Shown here: positions 21,408 to 33,219 of the stretch, piece after piece
Layout of the letters: each line of letters begins with the position of its first letter
Position numbering within the stretch: position 1 is the first letter of the stretch
Assembly (NCBI GenBank): GCA_944548615.1
Contig: OX155955.1
Span: forward strand, 7,940,728 to 8,004,727
Reading direction: 5' to 3'
Length of the DNA: 64,000 bases
DNA from: Micropterix aruncella
Taxonomy: Eukaryota > Arthropoda > Insecta > Lepidoptera > Micropterigidae
The notes under the pieces: model-generated
What the model was told of the DNA's origin: nothing
What the model saw: only the letters and a program-made list of their open reading frames with translations
The model's database searches: none
Translations under genes and position numbers: made by a program

Positions 21408-22730
21408 TCAATCCGATCTGATAATCAGCTTTTCACGTACCACCTTAACAAAGGATCGACTATTCTGATGGTTAAATATGTCAATATCGTTAAAGCATAC
21501 ATTGTATGCATGCATAACGTGCGGCAATAACGAATTGGAACCATAGTTAGTGTTGAACCTTGGTACGTAAAAAGTTGAGTGAGCACGTGCGAGTCGGGAA
21601 GGCGCTCGTATGCTCACCCTACTCAGGAGGTATGGACTGTCCAACCTAGTATGAACAATTTTATGTAGAAACGACATATCTGATACTACTCGCCGGTCCT
21701 CTAATGTCTCTAAACCATAGCGTTGCAGACCTTCAGCGTACGACAAGCCGTTGGAAAATAAGCGATAATTTAGATGACGTATAAATCGTTTTTGAATAAG
21801 CTCAATCCTCAGTTTGTATGTAGCATACTGTGGAGACCAAATATTAGAAGCAAATTCAAGCAGGCTGCGTACGTATGCAACATAAACCGTTGTCAAAGAA
21901 TGAGTGTTTTTAAGAGGTCTACAAACTCTCATAATAAAACCGAGGGTGCTGTAAGCCCTGTTGACGACTGAATCAATGTGCTTATCCATTAAAAGCTTGC
22001 GATCTAAGATGACTCCTAGATCACGCACTCGATCTACTTCCAGAATTTCATCATTGCCAATTGTATATTTGAAGTTAATAATATTGACATTTCGCAAAAA
22101 TGACATTTTATGGCATTTAGCTACATTTAAAGAAAGTTTACGCTGTTCACAAAAACGAGTGAAACGATTCAGATCTTCCTGGATCAGTTGACAGTCGCCA
22201 TGGTTCTTCACTCCCATGAAGATTTTCAAATCATCTGCGTAAAGGAGATAGTCGCAGTGATTAAAGCAAGTACTGATGTCGTTAATACAAACATTAAAAA
22301 GCAAAGGCCCTAAATGGGATCCCTGTGGAACACCAGACTCAATGCCAAAGAAACTAGATCTAAATCCACCAACGACAACGGCCTGCCTTCGCTTGAATAC
22401 GTAGGATGCTATCCACCTTAACAGATCTCCATGTATGCCCATAGACGACAGACGAGCTATTAGCTCAATATGATTGACTCGATCAAAGGCCTTTGAGAAG
22501 TCAGTATATATCGCGTCCACCTGAATACCCAAAGTATAATCAGTAAAATGAGCGAGGTTTGTAACAACCGACCGATTTTTAAGAAACCCGTGTTGGTGCT
22601 CTGTGAACGAGCTAGCGAGAGCTTGATATAGCTGGTCGTAAACAACCTTTTCCAAGAATTTGCTAAAAACTGGCAATATTGAAATAGGCCTATAGTTTTC
22701 TACGCAGTTTTTGGCGCCTCCTTTATGTAC
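21408..22730 (-). pseudogene. 5'-truncated non-LTR retrotransposon with long open reverse transcriptase frame
   Basis: The longest credible coding stretch here, about 440 codons. Reverse transcriptase motifs occur in order: a lead-in PVHKGGAKNCVENYRPISIL upstream of the first methionine; FSKAFDRVNH (catalytic Asp); SGVPQGSHLGPLLFN; the active site LLYADDLKIF; a DRVRDLGVILDRK motif; then a thumb and C-terminal region. The order and spacing fit the Jockey/CR1 side of the non-LTR tree. A stop lies directly upstream of PVHK near 22730, where the element is 5' truncated, so the endonuclease and first reverse transcriptase block are absent. No internal stop in the remainder suggests a fairly recent insertion. 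It cannot encode a complete protein. Confidence 0.95.
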
Positions 22731-22744
22731 CGGTCATTACATTA

Positions 22745-23740
22745 TAAACACTATTACCCCAGAACAGATATACTAATCTAGTGTGATGATAAAATCCACA
22801 CAAATCTCATTTTATCTGCTTCGCAATCAAAAAGTTGTTTAAAGAGTATTATTATTTAGCCAAGGTCTATTTTTTACATCGGATTATTTTATAGAATTAA
22901 AGAAATATAAAAAGTTGTTTTTTTTTTAAAATAATGAAGATTATATGAATTTATTGAAATATTTTTTAATTAACCGAGATTTACTGCGAATTGAGATTAA
23001 TTTCAGTCATCTATATCTCAAGAACGCATTGTCCAATTTTTTAAATTAATTTAGCAATCTGTTTACTCATCAATAAGAATAGCTGATTAGATTATGGGCG
23101 CCGTCGTATTTTTAGCCCTACGTTCAATAACTTTTTGTTAATTATACGAATTAAAAAGATTAACCGAATACCTTTTTTTTAAAACAGAAGTGTGTTTTCT
23201 TGATTTACAATGATAGGCCTAAGATGCCATAACTAAAAAACGCGTTGCCTGATATCAAAAATTCTTTCGATAATCCGTCTTATTTACCAATGGGAAGAGT
23301 CGATAAGATTTGGGATTCCGTACCTGATATGGATCGGGGAGCTGTCATACAAACGGACGACTGAGAAATCTCATTTTCATCTATACGGTCACTAACTTTC
23401 TATTGGCTATACAATTATTACAAAAACAGGTTATTAAATATTTTTTTTAAATCGTACTGTGCGTTCCCCTAGAATGTGTAACGTCCCTTCCGGGATGCAA
23501 AAGGTACGGCCGAGTGTTTACTTCACAAGTTTAGGTATTAAAACGAACCACCTGACCAAATTCTTTCGCCTTTTAGTTTTATTCGGCATATGGATGAGCT
23601 TATTAGAGCTGGCGTTTTGAAAGTAGTTGTAAGTGTCATCTTACTACTACTGTTAAACTATTTTTGCTAAAAATATAAGAAAGTTTTTATGCCACCACGA
23701 TTTAGAATCTCGGATAAATATTTTTGTGCATTAAAGGGAA
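22745..23740. other. No recognised gene
   Basis: AT-rich, with poly-T runs. I see no paired repeat or domain. Confidence 0.45.
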
Positions 23741-23744
23741 CTTC

Positions 23745-24390
23745 CAAATTAATATCGAAATAACACAAGACATCTCAAGCAACCATAACCACGTTTGGTC
23801 AATAACTTTATTTCAGAAATGGATTTCAACGAATTGGAAAGATATTCCTCTTATCCATTTACATTAGATATCGATGAATGAACAATAACGTACTTGAATG
23901 TTTAAATTACCATGACTAGGCCGCATGTAGAGTTCCTCGTGGTATTATTTTAGACGCCCTAAGATTGACTTCAAGATATTTCATGCCAATTCAATATGTC
24001 TAACGTAAGCTGTAACATCTGCAGCCACATTTAAAACGGGCTTCTGTTATATATGTTTTTGTTTAAATTCACTTCTGTTTAAATTATTATGGCGCGGCCT
24101 CAGGTAGAGTCTCACATGATATCATTTTAGACGCCCTAGAGATGGCTTCAAGATATTGTATGTCAAGTCAATATGTATCTAAGTCTGATGTAAGCAGTAA
24201 CATCTGCGTTCAGCGTTAACATCAACGTTCAAACACAGCCTTCCGCTTTTACTAAAGTTAAACAGCGTTTGGCTCAGCCTATTCTTGGATAGGTGCCCGA
24301 CTATTAATCACGTCATGCTTTAGTAATCCCACCTAAAAGATGTTGCCACTGGGCCACAAGTGGAGTTTCAAGAAATGGCAGTAGTCTTGT
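23745..24390 (+). repeat. Dispersed repeat S, copy 1, with an internal duplication
   Basis: Shares a long colinear block with 27930-28375: ATATCGAAATAA, AACCATAACCAC, TAGATATCGAT.AATGA, GCGGCCTCAGGTAGAGTCTC, TTTTAGACGCCCTA, CAAGTCAATATGTAT, GTTTGGCTCAGCCTATTC, TCATGCTTTAGTAA and GATGTTGCCACTGGG. In copy 1 the segment from the GCGGCCT/GCATG region to ACATCTGC occurs twice (about 23915-24030 and 24090-24210). Confidence 0.8.
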
Positions 24391-24599
24391 GAAAAAAAAA
24401 GCATAATGGCTTCTCATTTCATTTCACTTTCTGAAGAAAGTTAAATTATCATAGGGTAAAAATATACAGTAAATTTCCCTTTTTACTGGAGTGAGTGCAC
24501 TAAACGCAGACACTTAATTCCAACTTAATAATAGCATTACAAATTAGTGCAGGTTTCAGAGTGACCTGCGATATAATATTTGGCGAAAAGGAAACACGT

Positions 24600-24900
24600 T
24601 GTCGGTTGGCGGTCGCATGCAAGCAGGTCAGATCTCGCGATGTCTGATTGATGCCGCGTAATTCACGTCTCGCTAGACACCGCGTGTCACTTCACACGTG
24701 CAGGTTGAATTCACCCGTCGCGTCGGCTCGATGCCGGGTAGTGAGCGTTTTGTTGTAGGTAAAAGAAACCACCGTTTCAGAGGTGCCAGACAAATTTACT
24801 CGGCGTCGGGCCGACGGCTAATATCCGGGTGGCTGCCGGCTACGCTCACTGTATCGTCCGTCATAGGCTATCGGGTTGACTTCATTGGGATATATATAAC
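24600..24900. other. CpG-rich stretch of unknown role
   Basis: GC- and CpG-richer than its surroundings, with a 68-codon plus-strand open frame (24698-24904) that has no recognisable domain. A GTAGGTAAA at about 24755 could be a splice donor, so an exon or promoter cannot be excluded. A degraded mobile element is equally possible. Confidence 0.3.
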
Positions 24901-24944
24901 TTAATAGTAAAAACACATTTCTAAAAACAATCTTTTATAAAAAG

Positions 24945-25345
24945 GCTCCGTCCCGCGCCGACCCTGGATGCAGCAGCCATGTCATAGTGGAACGTAGAAC
25001 GGGTTATCATATTTGAATGCTATACAGAATTTAGTGTTTGTGCTCTTGACCGATGAGGAGTCCCCTCGTCGGGAGCCAACCCTGGGTGCAGCAGCCACGT
25101 CAAGTGAAACTTTAACGGGCTATCATAATTGAATGCGTATACAAAATTTCGTTTCTGTGCTGTTGACCGTTGAAGAGTCCCCTCGTCGGAAGCCAAACCT
25201 GGGCTCATCAGCCTTGCCATAGTGGGACTTAAAATGGGCTATCATAATTGAATGCGTAAACAAAATTTCGTTTCTGTGCTGTTGACCGTTGATGAGTCCC
25301 TCTCGTCGGGAGCCAATACTGGGTGTAGAATCAGGTCATGCTCAC
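24945..25345 (+). repeat. Tandem array, about 3.5 units of roughly 118 bp
   Basis: Units start near 24963, 25081, 25199 and 25319 at a CCTGGG motif. Each runs through a GCAGCAGCC-like block, GTCATAGTGG, CGGGCTATCATAATTGAATG, TTTCGTTTCTGTGCTGTTGA, and GAGTCCCCTCGTCGGGAGCC. Unit-to-unit differences are modest. The GATGAGTCC..CTCGTCGGGAG part forms a short stem. Such arrays are often found in the untranslated regions of LINEs, but no coding part is adjacent. Confidence 0.85.
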
Positions 25346-25949
25346 ATTAAAATTGAATTATCATCGGAACTGAACCAGCATGTAAAATTTTAACTTCATA
25401 GGATAAGAGGAAGTGGTTCTAATTCTGCTTGCAAGATTTGACCTAAACAAACATACTGAAAAACATTGCAAGCTAAATAAAAGCTTGTAAAAATGGTATT
25501 GGCGCTCACACAGTCAGCCGGTGACAGCAGTAGTAGGCTCTAGTGTCATTTAATTCAGCAAGGGCGGAAGAAATCGCATTGGAAATTTCTATTACCTTAG
25601 TGTAATCTCACCGCGTCTTGTAAAACAAGACTCTAGAAACGTAAAGAAACAAAATATTTACGAAAAATGCGTGATAAACTTGTGCGCAGCTCTTTATTCA
25701 AATTCAACCACACGGATGACGAGGAAGAAAACAATTTTGTTTACGATCCTTTGCCAACAGTTCTTTTAAGATCCATCGCCACATCTGGCACATACCACAT
25801 GGATCAGAAAAAATCGGCCCGAAATCGGTTAAGGTTAAAGATACGTTAACCGGCGTCGGATGAATTCAACCGGCACGTAAGAAGCTATACTAATTCACGT
25901 CTCTTATCACTTTGCCTGGATTTGGAAGCTAATGGTACTCGTGCAGTTG

Positions 25950-26635
25950 CTGCCACTATGGCCCAATATCTCGTTCTCGGCGTCGGCTCAACTCACGGTT
26001 TAGTTCCTATCCAGTAGCCTCCTTGAATGAGGATCTGTGCCCCAGGATATCATTGTGGTAGTCTCAGGATATCATCAGTTTTTCCCCGGGAGATAGAACT
26101 TCGGAAGTTACTGGGCGGTTTGCACTCCGTGCGGCGGCAGTCGATTTCCATCCGACTGTCAGCCAATCGACTGTTACAATCCGGTGAATAACTAGGGGAA
26201 TCAGAAAACGACATACGGGTTTTTAAGCAACTGGAGTGGATGCTGACCATCCACTCTTGAGCTGATCATTAAAATCACGTCATTGTCTTTTTTCAAGAAT
26301 GCGAAATTTTAATTTCAGGGATGTGAGTCAGCCACTCAATCTTAACTGAAACCGGGCAAAGGACTCCTTGAATTACCGTTGAACTACATGAGGCAGAGGA
26401 CCGCGCAAGCGATCTCGAACCCGTAACCAGTCGGGTGGCCGGAGGAATTCGACTATAACTGGTAGACTGGGGCGAGGCTGTACGCTGGGCGCATCTTGGT
26501 GACTCGTGTAAGGCGTTGGTATCTGGCAAGCTAGTTGGTGGATTGGTTCGTCCTCACGTCTCTACACTCAGCACAAGTTGAAAGAATGATTATATATCAT
26601 TATAGCATCCAGGGTTGACGGGTTCTCTCGTTGTA
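25950..26635 (+). mobile_element. Family N copy G, old and rearranged
   Basis: Matches family N on its inferred sense strand in blocks: GGCCCAATATCTCG at the 5' side, CGGCTCAACTCACGGTTTAG, GGAGGAATTCGACT, CCGCGCAAGCGATCTCGAAC, GTAAGGCGTTGGTAT, and the 3' GACGGGTTCTCTCGTTGTAG. It shares subfamily features with copy F (GGCTCAACTCACG). Part of the middle is scrambled or replaced. Confidence 0.7.
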
Positions 26636-26844
26636 GAAAACAAAACTCCACTACCCCTGGATTATCTCGTTACCGCGACTTTGTTTCCGCGAATTTATCA
26701 ATTTAATTTTATAATCTCAAAATCTATGTAAACCCTACTATTAATCCCACTGAAGAAATAGCAATTTACTTAAAACTTAATGTAATATTATAACCCGTCT
26801 TTCAGTGCACGAGGCTAAGGTGAGTTGCGTCTTTATCGTAAAAA

Positions 26845-27175
26845 TATAGGTGAGAAGATTGTGTATAAACGTAGCGGAAAATAAGCAAATTCGTGATCGA
26901 ACAATACGCTCAATATGTAGTAAGTGGTATTAGATACGCTGGAGGAGGGCGAGTAATGAACTGTGCGCTCCAAAGGCCATTATCCCACATTTCACATCCT
27001 GTTCGTATGTGCCGCGATGCTATTATGTAAAATTTCTACCGCAAGGGAACGAAAACAATAACATGGAAACGAGTTGAATAATTTTATCGCGAAATAAAGT
27101 GATCCGTTTCTGTGAGCAGAATGTATATTTTGCAAGCCAATCAGCCGATTATCTCGAGATTAGGCTCGTAATGAA
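26845..27175 (+). repeat. Dispersed repeat R, copy 2
   Basis: A diverged copy of 19855-20235 in the same orientation, with CpG sites often changed. It is non-coding. Confidence 0.75.
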
Positions 27176-27199
27176 TCTGTGGTGGAGTAAAATTTCAAT

Positions 27200-27925
27200 G
27201 TTACCGTAGACCTTGTAGTTACTAACGATGTGCTGATGAATCCAGTGCTTTTGAGATTTCCAATAATGCGGTCGAAATTCGCATACATTTATTTATTTAC
27301 TAATGGTAGGCGGTTGATCGTAAATAGAAGTATAACAGATTATTCGTGGCGTTTAGATAGTTCCTCGTTATTTTTATTATATTAAGGAAAGATAAAAGTT
27401 AAGTACGTAGTTCGTATTAGTTTTATAATACTTATACACTTTTCTGTTTAATGAATTCTTAAAAAAATAAATGTTGGCATACAGAACTATTTTCAGCCTT
27501 TACTGCCACCAGTGAAGACAACAAACATAATTCTGGTGAAGTGTTAAAGATTTATTGTTTTATGCAGTATTTCAAAAATTAAATATTTTTTGGTTTAATG
27601 CAGTACCTACTATGAAAATTTTATTTATTTTTTTATTTATTTATTGGTCCACAAAAATGTTAAGATATTTTGTTTTATGCAGAAAATCGATTTTTAATAA
27701 ATATAGCGGATACATATTTATATTATTTATACACATGGCAAAATATTCAATATTTACCCATAAACTCTAAACAGAGAAAATTACTTCAAACTTTACAAAT
27801 ATTTAAATATGTAAATCAGTTATGATTGTTCTGTAGGTATAAGGATAAGGCAAGAAACCGCAATTTTTTAAATATTTTTTCGTATATGATAGTATAGCGA
27901 ACGTATCACGTTCGTTCGTATAGGA
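27200..27925. other. No recognised gene
   Basis: AT-rich sequence. A 71-codon hydrophobic open frame at 27555-27770 is explained by AT richness. The end, near 27890-27930, has ACGTATCACGTTCGTTCGTA, related to a block near 57950-58010. Confidence 0.45.
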
Positions 27926-27929
27926 AGGT

Positions 27930-28375
27930 CGGTTAATATCGAAATAAGACTTAGAGGTCTCAAACATCCATAACCACAGTTAGGTCAGTAATTTCATTTC
28001 AGGAATGGAATTGAATGAGTTTGGAGGTAGCTCTTCCTATTCATTTACAATAGATATCGATAAATGATCAATAACTTTTTTCCATGTTTAAATTATCATG
28101 ATGCGGCCTCAGGTAGAGTCTCACATGATATCATTTTAGACGCCCTAGGGTTGGCTTCAATATATTGTATGTCAAGTCAATATGTATGTAAGTCTGATGT
28201 AAGCAGTAACATCTGCAGCCATGTTCAAATACGGCCTTCTGCTTTTACTGGCAGCGTTTGGCTCAGCCTATTCGTGGATGGGTGTCCGAATGAGTATTAA
28301 TCGCGTCATGCTTTAGTAAATTCACATAAAAGATGTTGCCACTGGGCGACAAGTGGAGTTCCAAGAATTTTAGGA
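27930..28375 (+). repeat. Dispersed repeat S, copy 2
   Basis: Colinear with 23745-24390 but with only one version of the segment that copy 1 carries twice, so it shows the simpler arrangement. Confidence 0.8.
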
Positions 28376-28839
28376 ATTTTTAGGATTTTAGGAATAAAAG
28401 AATATCCTTTTTTAGTTATTTGAATATATTTAATCTAAAAGAATGCCAAGTGTATTCGGAAGGAAACTGTATTTGGTAGAATAAGAGATTACAGAATATG
28501 AATGTGCAATAATAGAAAGTGTTGAAAATATGCCAATATTTAAATCTTGTAGCATTTAATTTTTAAGCATTTAATTTTGCGACGCATCCAAGTGTAGCAA
28601 TGTCTATCTACTGTTATAGTTGATTGTATTGTATTGTATTGTAAGGTTTTCGGCCAGTGGTCAAACTATTTATGGATTTTTCTAAAAACATTTACCTTTC
28701 CTAATATATGAAACGGCCGTTTACTCTACAAATCCAGGTTTAAATTCAGTGTTTTAAATCGACGTTACGATGGTCGTCGAAAACGCAAATAACTCCGTAT
28801 TCCGCCTCTACGTCAAGTCATAACTAGAACATACGGAAC

Positions 28840-29320
28840 ATATGTGAACTGGTCGGTCTTTGTATTCTAATTATAGAGCGCGTATATTTTATCTACTAGA
28901 CGAAAACCAATACGTTTTACTCCTTATGACCTGTCTCCAATCGGTACGACTCCTATTCAATAAGCTCGATGTTACAACTCTTCACATGTCGCTTTTGCAT
29001 GTCATTGCATCGCATGACTTCGCTTTGCTTACGCTTGCTCTCACGAAGATGCACTTCGCCACATCCGACACATCGGGCATCCGTGATACATATCCGCATT
29101 AATGCATCTGCGGCCGCATCAGGTATTCATCGATGGCATGGATTATATCTCGATATAAGAACTCTGTGTTTCTGATATCGTCCGACCAGTTGATGCTCAT
29201 TATCTCCCGAACGGACTGTAAATGAAATCTGTCCAGTGTGCAAATTTGTTTTCGATATAAGCACTGGGGTCTGACAAATTCGAATTATACACAAAATGAC
29301 TATGTATATCATCTTATGAA
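28840..29320 (+). repeat. Dispersed repeat T, copy 1
   Basis: Colinear with 30740-31160: CTACTAGACGAAAACCAATA, GCTCGATGTTACA, GAAGATGCACTTCGCCAC, ACATATCCGCA, CTGCGGCCGCATCAG, CTGTGTTTCTGATATCGTCC, and TTTGTTTTCGATATAAG. Open frames on both strands carry stops and shifts. I do not recognise a protein, though the long colinear conservation suggests an old coding or LINE-derived sequence. Confidence 0.75.
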
Positions 29321-29735
29321 CTAGGTTTCAATATATAGATAATATTTCTTTCATTAAATCTGCTTATGAAATATTTATTTTCTGTATTTATGAGAAACCG
29401 ATTTTCTTTATGAGACAAAACAATCTTTAACTTTTCGAAGCACCGCATGAAACAATTTTTTTTAAGTATTCGTCAGAATTATATATTTTTTGTATTTACC
29501 GACAGAATTGTGGCGGTAAAAGTATAAAATAGTTATGTATGTCAGAATTTACATTTTTTAGAATTAATTAAACAGAAAAAAATATAAGTTAAATTGATAT
29601 GAACTACATACATTTTATCTATACATGAACTTTATATTCTTTATGATGACTATTACTTATGTGTATTTATTTATGACTCCTTTTATACATAATTTTTCTC
29701 ACATTAACCTTTAGTCACAATGACCCTGGCGGTAT

Positions 29736-29815
29736 GGCTGGAAGATATTGCCACATAGGCCCACCACATTGCACTTTTTTGTTTGTGCAATAAAGCTTTT
29801 CAAACAAACAAACAT
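29736..29815 (+). repeat. Retroelement 3' end with AATAAA and (AAAC)n tail
   Basis: GTGCAATAAAGCTTTTCAAA is followed by repeated CAAA units. A polyadenylation-type signal next to a short simple tail marks the 3' end of a LINE-type insertion. The body upstream is not identifiable. The SINE at 43447 ends in a similar way, which hints that such a LINE could be its partner. Confidence 0.6.
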
Positions 29816-30352
29816 TTAATCGTTGCTTTATATAATAATAGTAACAAGACACAATTTAACCGCCGCGACTAATCTGTCTTAATTATATTTAGGATCATTA
29901 ACCGACCGGGAGTTTTCCAAAATTACATTATTTATTATTTCAAAAATGAACATTTAATCGCTCAGTTATTTGGATCCGAAATATTGTAATTTTAGTTAAC
30001 TCAAATGACATAGTTCTGTTCTGTCAACCTAGTTTCCCACTCGAAAGCGTTGCTTACTCCTCTTAGACAACTGCCTTCTGAAACACCCCGAACAAATTGC
30101 CAAGCTCGTATACTACATATTAAAGATGCCAAGAGATGCGTGACGTGATGTTTTGGTGGTTCCATGGTAATTAGATGCGTAGTCCTCTGCGACCGGAGAA
30201 TCTACGGGCGGCGATCGTACAAACGACAACAAGAAAATAATTAGCACAGGAAAAAAAGGGGAAACACAACGGAAATATACACAGAAGAATGAATTGAACA
30301 AAAATGAAAACTACTATTCCCAAAAAACAAACCAGTATAAAAAAAAATAACT

Positions 30353-30600
30353 GAAGATGAAAGCACTTGCACATACTGCTCACAAAAGTATTACGTTTGC
30401 CACTGTAAGGGTTTTGCTTCACTGGAAGTTCAAAAACGTCAATATTTTATCAAGAAAATAGTATATTTTTCAACTGTATTGCAGGAGATCGTTCCGTAAG
30501 TTACTGTCGTCAAATCAAAACATGCATGAAATGTGGTCAACCTCACTCTACTTTGCTGCATGATTCACAATTCAACACTATATCATTTCTACATTTGAAT
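30353..30600 (+). pseudogene. BEL/Pao-like gag zinc-knuckle remnant
   Basis: The plus strand reads CTYCSQKYYVCHCKGFASLE, then after a stop and frame change, SYCRQIKTCMKCGQPHSTLL. Cysteine pairs followed by C..CG.PHSTLLH resemble the zinc-binding region at the gag/protease boundary of BEL/Pao LTR retrotransposons, where the family pattern is C..C...HHTLLH. Only this fragment survives; no protease, reverse transcriptase or LTR was found nearby. Confidence 0.55.
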
Positions 30601-30739
30601 CTGAGAAGGTAAAACAAAAAATGGATCTTCTAATATCAGGGTGAAAACTGAAGCCAGCAACGCCCAAGTTTTGCAGCTACGGCCCTAATTGCTGTTCTAT
30701 CCAAGAATAGCACATCATATTCTCTACGTCAAGTCCTTG

Positions 30740-31160
30740 TATTTATATTGTAGAAACCGTATATTTTGTCTACTAGAAGAAAACCAATACCTGCTCTCGC
30801 TGATGAGTGTGTCTCCATTCGGCACGACTACTATTCAGTGGGCTCGATGTTACACCTCCTCATATGTTGCTGTTTTATGTCATTGAATCTCAAAACGTCG
30901 CCTTGCTTGCCCTTGCTCTCAAGAAGATGCACTTCGCCACTATCGACATACGGCACCTCGGGGATCCCGGACACATATCCGCACCAACGCAACTGCGGCC
31001 GCATCAGATATGCAACATGGCCTGGATTTTATCCAGACATAAGACTTCTGTGTTTCTGATATCGTCCGACCAGTGGAGGATCATTATCTACGGAACGCAC
31101 TGTAACTGAAATCTATCGAGTGTGAAAATTTGTTTTCGATATAAGTACCGCCTTTCTTAG
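30740..31160 (+). repeat. Dispersed repeat T, copy 2
   Basis: The second copy of the repeat at 28840-29320, same strand and same block order, with many substitutions. It carries two overlapping plus-strand open frames of about 100 codons that are not both present in copy 1. Confidence 0.75.
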
Positions 31161-31374
31161 TAATAGGAATTAAACACAAAATGACTGAAGTATAGTATTA
31201 TGAACTTATATTATAAAAGGTTTTAACATATAGATAATACTTAATTAATTAAATACTTAATTAATTAAAACTGCATCTTTTTAATTTACATAAACTTTTA
31301 AAAAGAGGGAACCGGTACAAGCAATCTAGCAATTTTAGATTAAAAAAATAATAATAAAGAAATCATTCTTTTTT

Positions 31375-31440
31375 GTCCAGTTTTTTTATTAAAAGTTGCT
31401 TACTTGCTCTTACTGATTTACCCCCTTTAAATATGCCATG
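31375..31440 (+). repeat. Partial copy of the TA-flanked MITE end
   Basis: A TTTTTTTATTAAAAGTTGCT stretch, ACTTGCTCTTACTGATT and a CCCCTTTAAATATGCC block match the right inverted end of the 16882-17230 MITE. Only one end is present. Confidence 0.55.
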
Positions 31441-31989
31441 TATATATATCCAATTACTTTGCTACAAATCATAACTACAAAATACAGATAATCTCCAGTC
31501 TATTCCTTCTCTCCACTAATAGTTACAATAATTATTCAATATATAGAATGAGTTGTTCAATAACAAAAAGGTTAAATTTAATTAAAATTGTTAATTAAAA
31601 TTGTAGAACTAAAAAAAAGGTAAAACGTAGGAAACAAGTAAATGGCAAATAGTGTTATTAGGATCATACAAGTAACATAGTTTATAGCTAATACAAGTAA
31701 AATATGTTACCCTTATAATAAATAAATACATTTATAAAATTATTTTGTATATTTAGAGCAGTCGCCTTTTATACAGATATTTTCAAAGCTAACTTGAGAT
31801 GTACAAACGGAACACTTTTTATCTAACTTTTAAGATCGGTGCCCGGCTTGGCGCTATTTATTTTAGCATAAATAAAGATTGCATTTTGATTTTATAACGC
31901 TTTCCAGATAATTTAACTTTTCCACTTGTTTTAGTACATCTTGGTTAATTAATCAAGACATATTAGGATAAACTGGTAACGGCTTAAGT

Positions 31990-32300
31990 ACCGTCACATG
32001 CAATCAACAAATGCATTGATTTCCAGTCAAATACACTGACACAAATTCAGCTATTTTGCTACCTCGTGCAGCGATGAATCAGCACGATGAAACAATACTT
32101 TTACTCGGAATATTTTGGATTGCATCATATATCAGCCTATATAAACCGGCGAAAACGCAACCAAAGTATCATTCCTCGGGAAATCACCTCCCCGAAGGTT
32201 GCTAAGGCATACTCGGTACCCCTCTCACGAGGTCGCTCAACGAGTCCGGCTCCTTGGTTTCCTTTTCCTCCCTTTTCTGATCGAGGAGCATTAGTCTGCA
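31990..32300 (+). repeat. Dispersed repeat Q, copy 2
   Basis: Matches 8035-8345 as described for that copy. A 131-codon open frame at 32087-32482 overlaps it but does not correspond to an open frame in copy 1. Confidence 0.7.
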
Positions 32301-33207
32301 TCTCCACAGACTCGAGCAGTGCCCAGTATGAGATACTAGAAGCACAAGTAAAATCCTCATCCACACATCCTCGTGAATTCATTCATTCCGCGTGTCACTT
32401 CATCCGCATCAATATTACCTATTTGATAAGCGTTACAACTGGCAATATCGAACTCTCAATCAATTCAATAAATCCCTTCTGATTCACACAAAATCGGCTT
32501 TTAATACGGAGATAACCCGCAAGTTGACACCACCACCTCACACCGCACAACCTGGAGTCTAGTGAGGGGTGGTCCCTCACAAACTCATTTATTGTGCCGG
32601 TATTCAACTCCGTACTACCTCATTAATAGAATAACATTGAATGCAGTATATAAATATAATATATGAGCTATACGCTCATAAATGTATATTACATCTATGC
32701 AATACATTTGCCGTGAACATGCTGGCGTACAGTAAACAAAAAGTCGATAAAATCGGGCCTGCATTTGATGGAGAGTCATCGGGGGATATTTAGTGCCGGG
32801 GCGGGGCCTGGAATCGTCAAGTTAATGCTGGAGCGCCCCAGCCTCGACCTTTTTTGTCCTCTGGTCGTCTGCCCGCAATGTCTAACCCCCGCAATGTACA
32901 TTATTCGCAGAAATTTTGTAATAGCTAGATATTTCGTTGTTTATAGAATAAACTACATTCTGAAAGTCGAATGCCACAATTTTAAAGGAAATACCTTGTA
33001 CCTTTATGTGAAATATCTTATCTAAATACCATTGTGCTATCCTTAGAATAATTTAACTTTTTACACATGACACGTGTAGACTTTAAAATATTAAGAAACT
33101 CGAAGTTCAATACAGAGGATGGTTTCAAACTCTTTACTTCGTGGAACTATCTTCTTAAAATATTATCAATGCCCATAGCCGGGTGCAAATACGCGAAACG
33201 TGATACA
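32301..33207. other. No recognised gene
   Basis: Includes a GC-rich patch at about 32755-32900 with GCCGGGGCGGGGCC and CCCCAGCCTCGACC. An 86-codon open frame at 32765-33025 has no recognisable domain. Confidence 0.35.
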
Positions 33208-33219
33208 CTGAGTATTATG

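Noticed and set aside
24945..25345. Hammerhead ribozyme, suggested by GATGAGTCC in each tandem unit
   Set aside because: The required CTGATGA core is altered in most units (CCGATGA, TTGAAGA, TTGATGA) and no GAAA core follows in the right place.
25667..25849. 60-codon frame with an acidic DDEEENN stretch
   Set aside because: Short, no upstream or downstream coding continuation, and no recognised domain; insufficient to call an exon.
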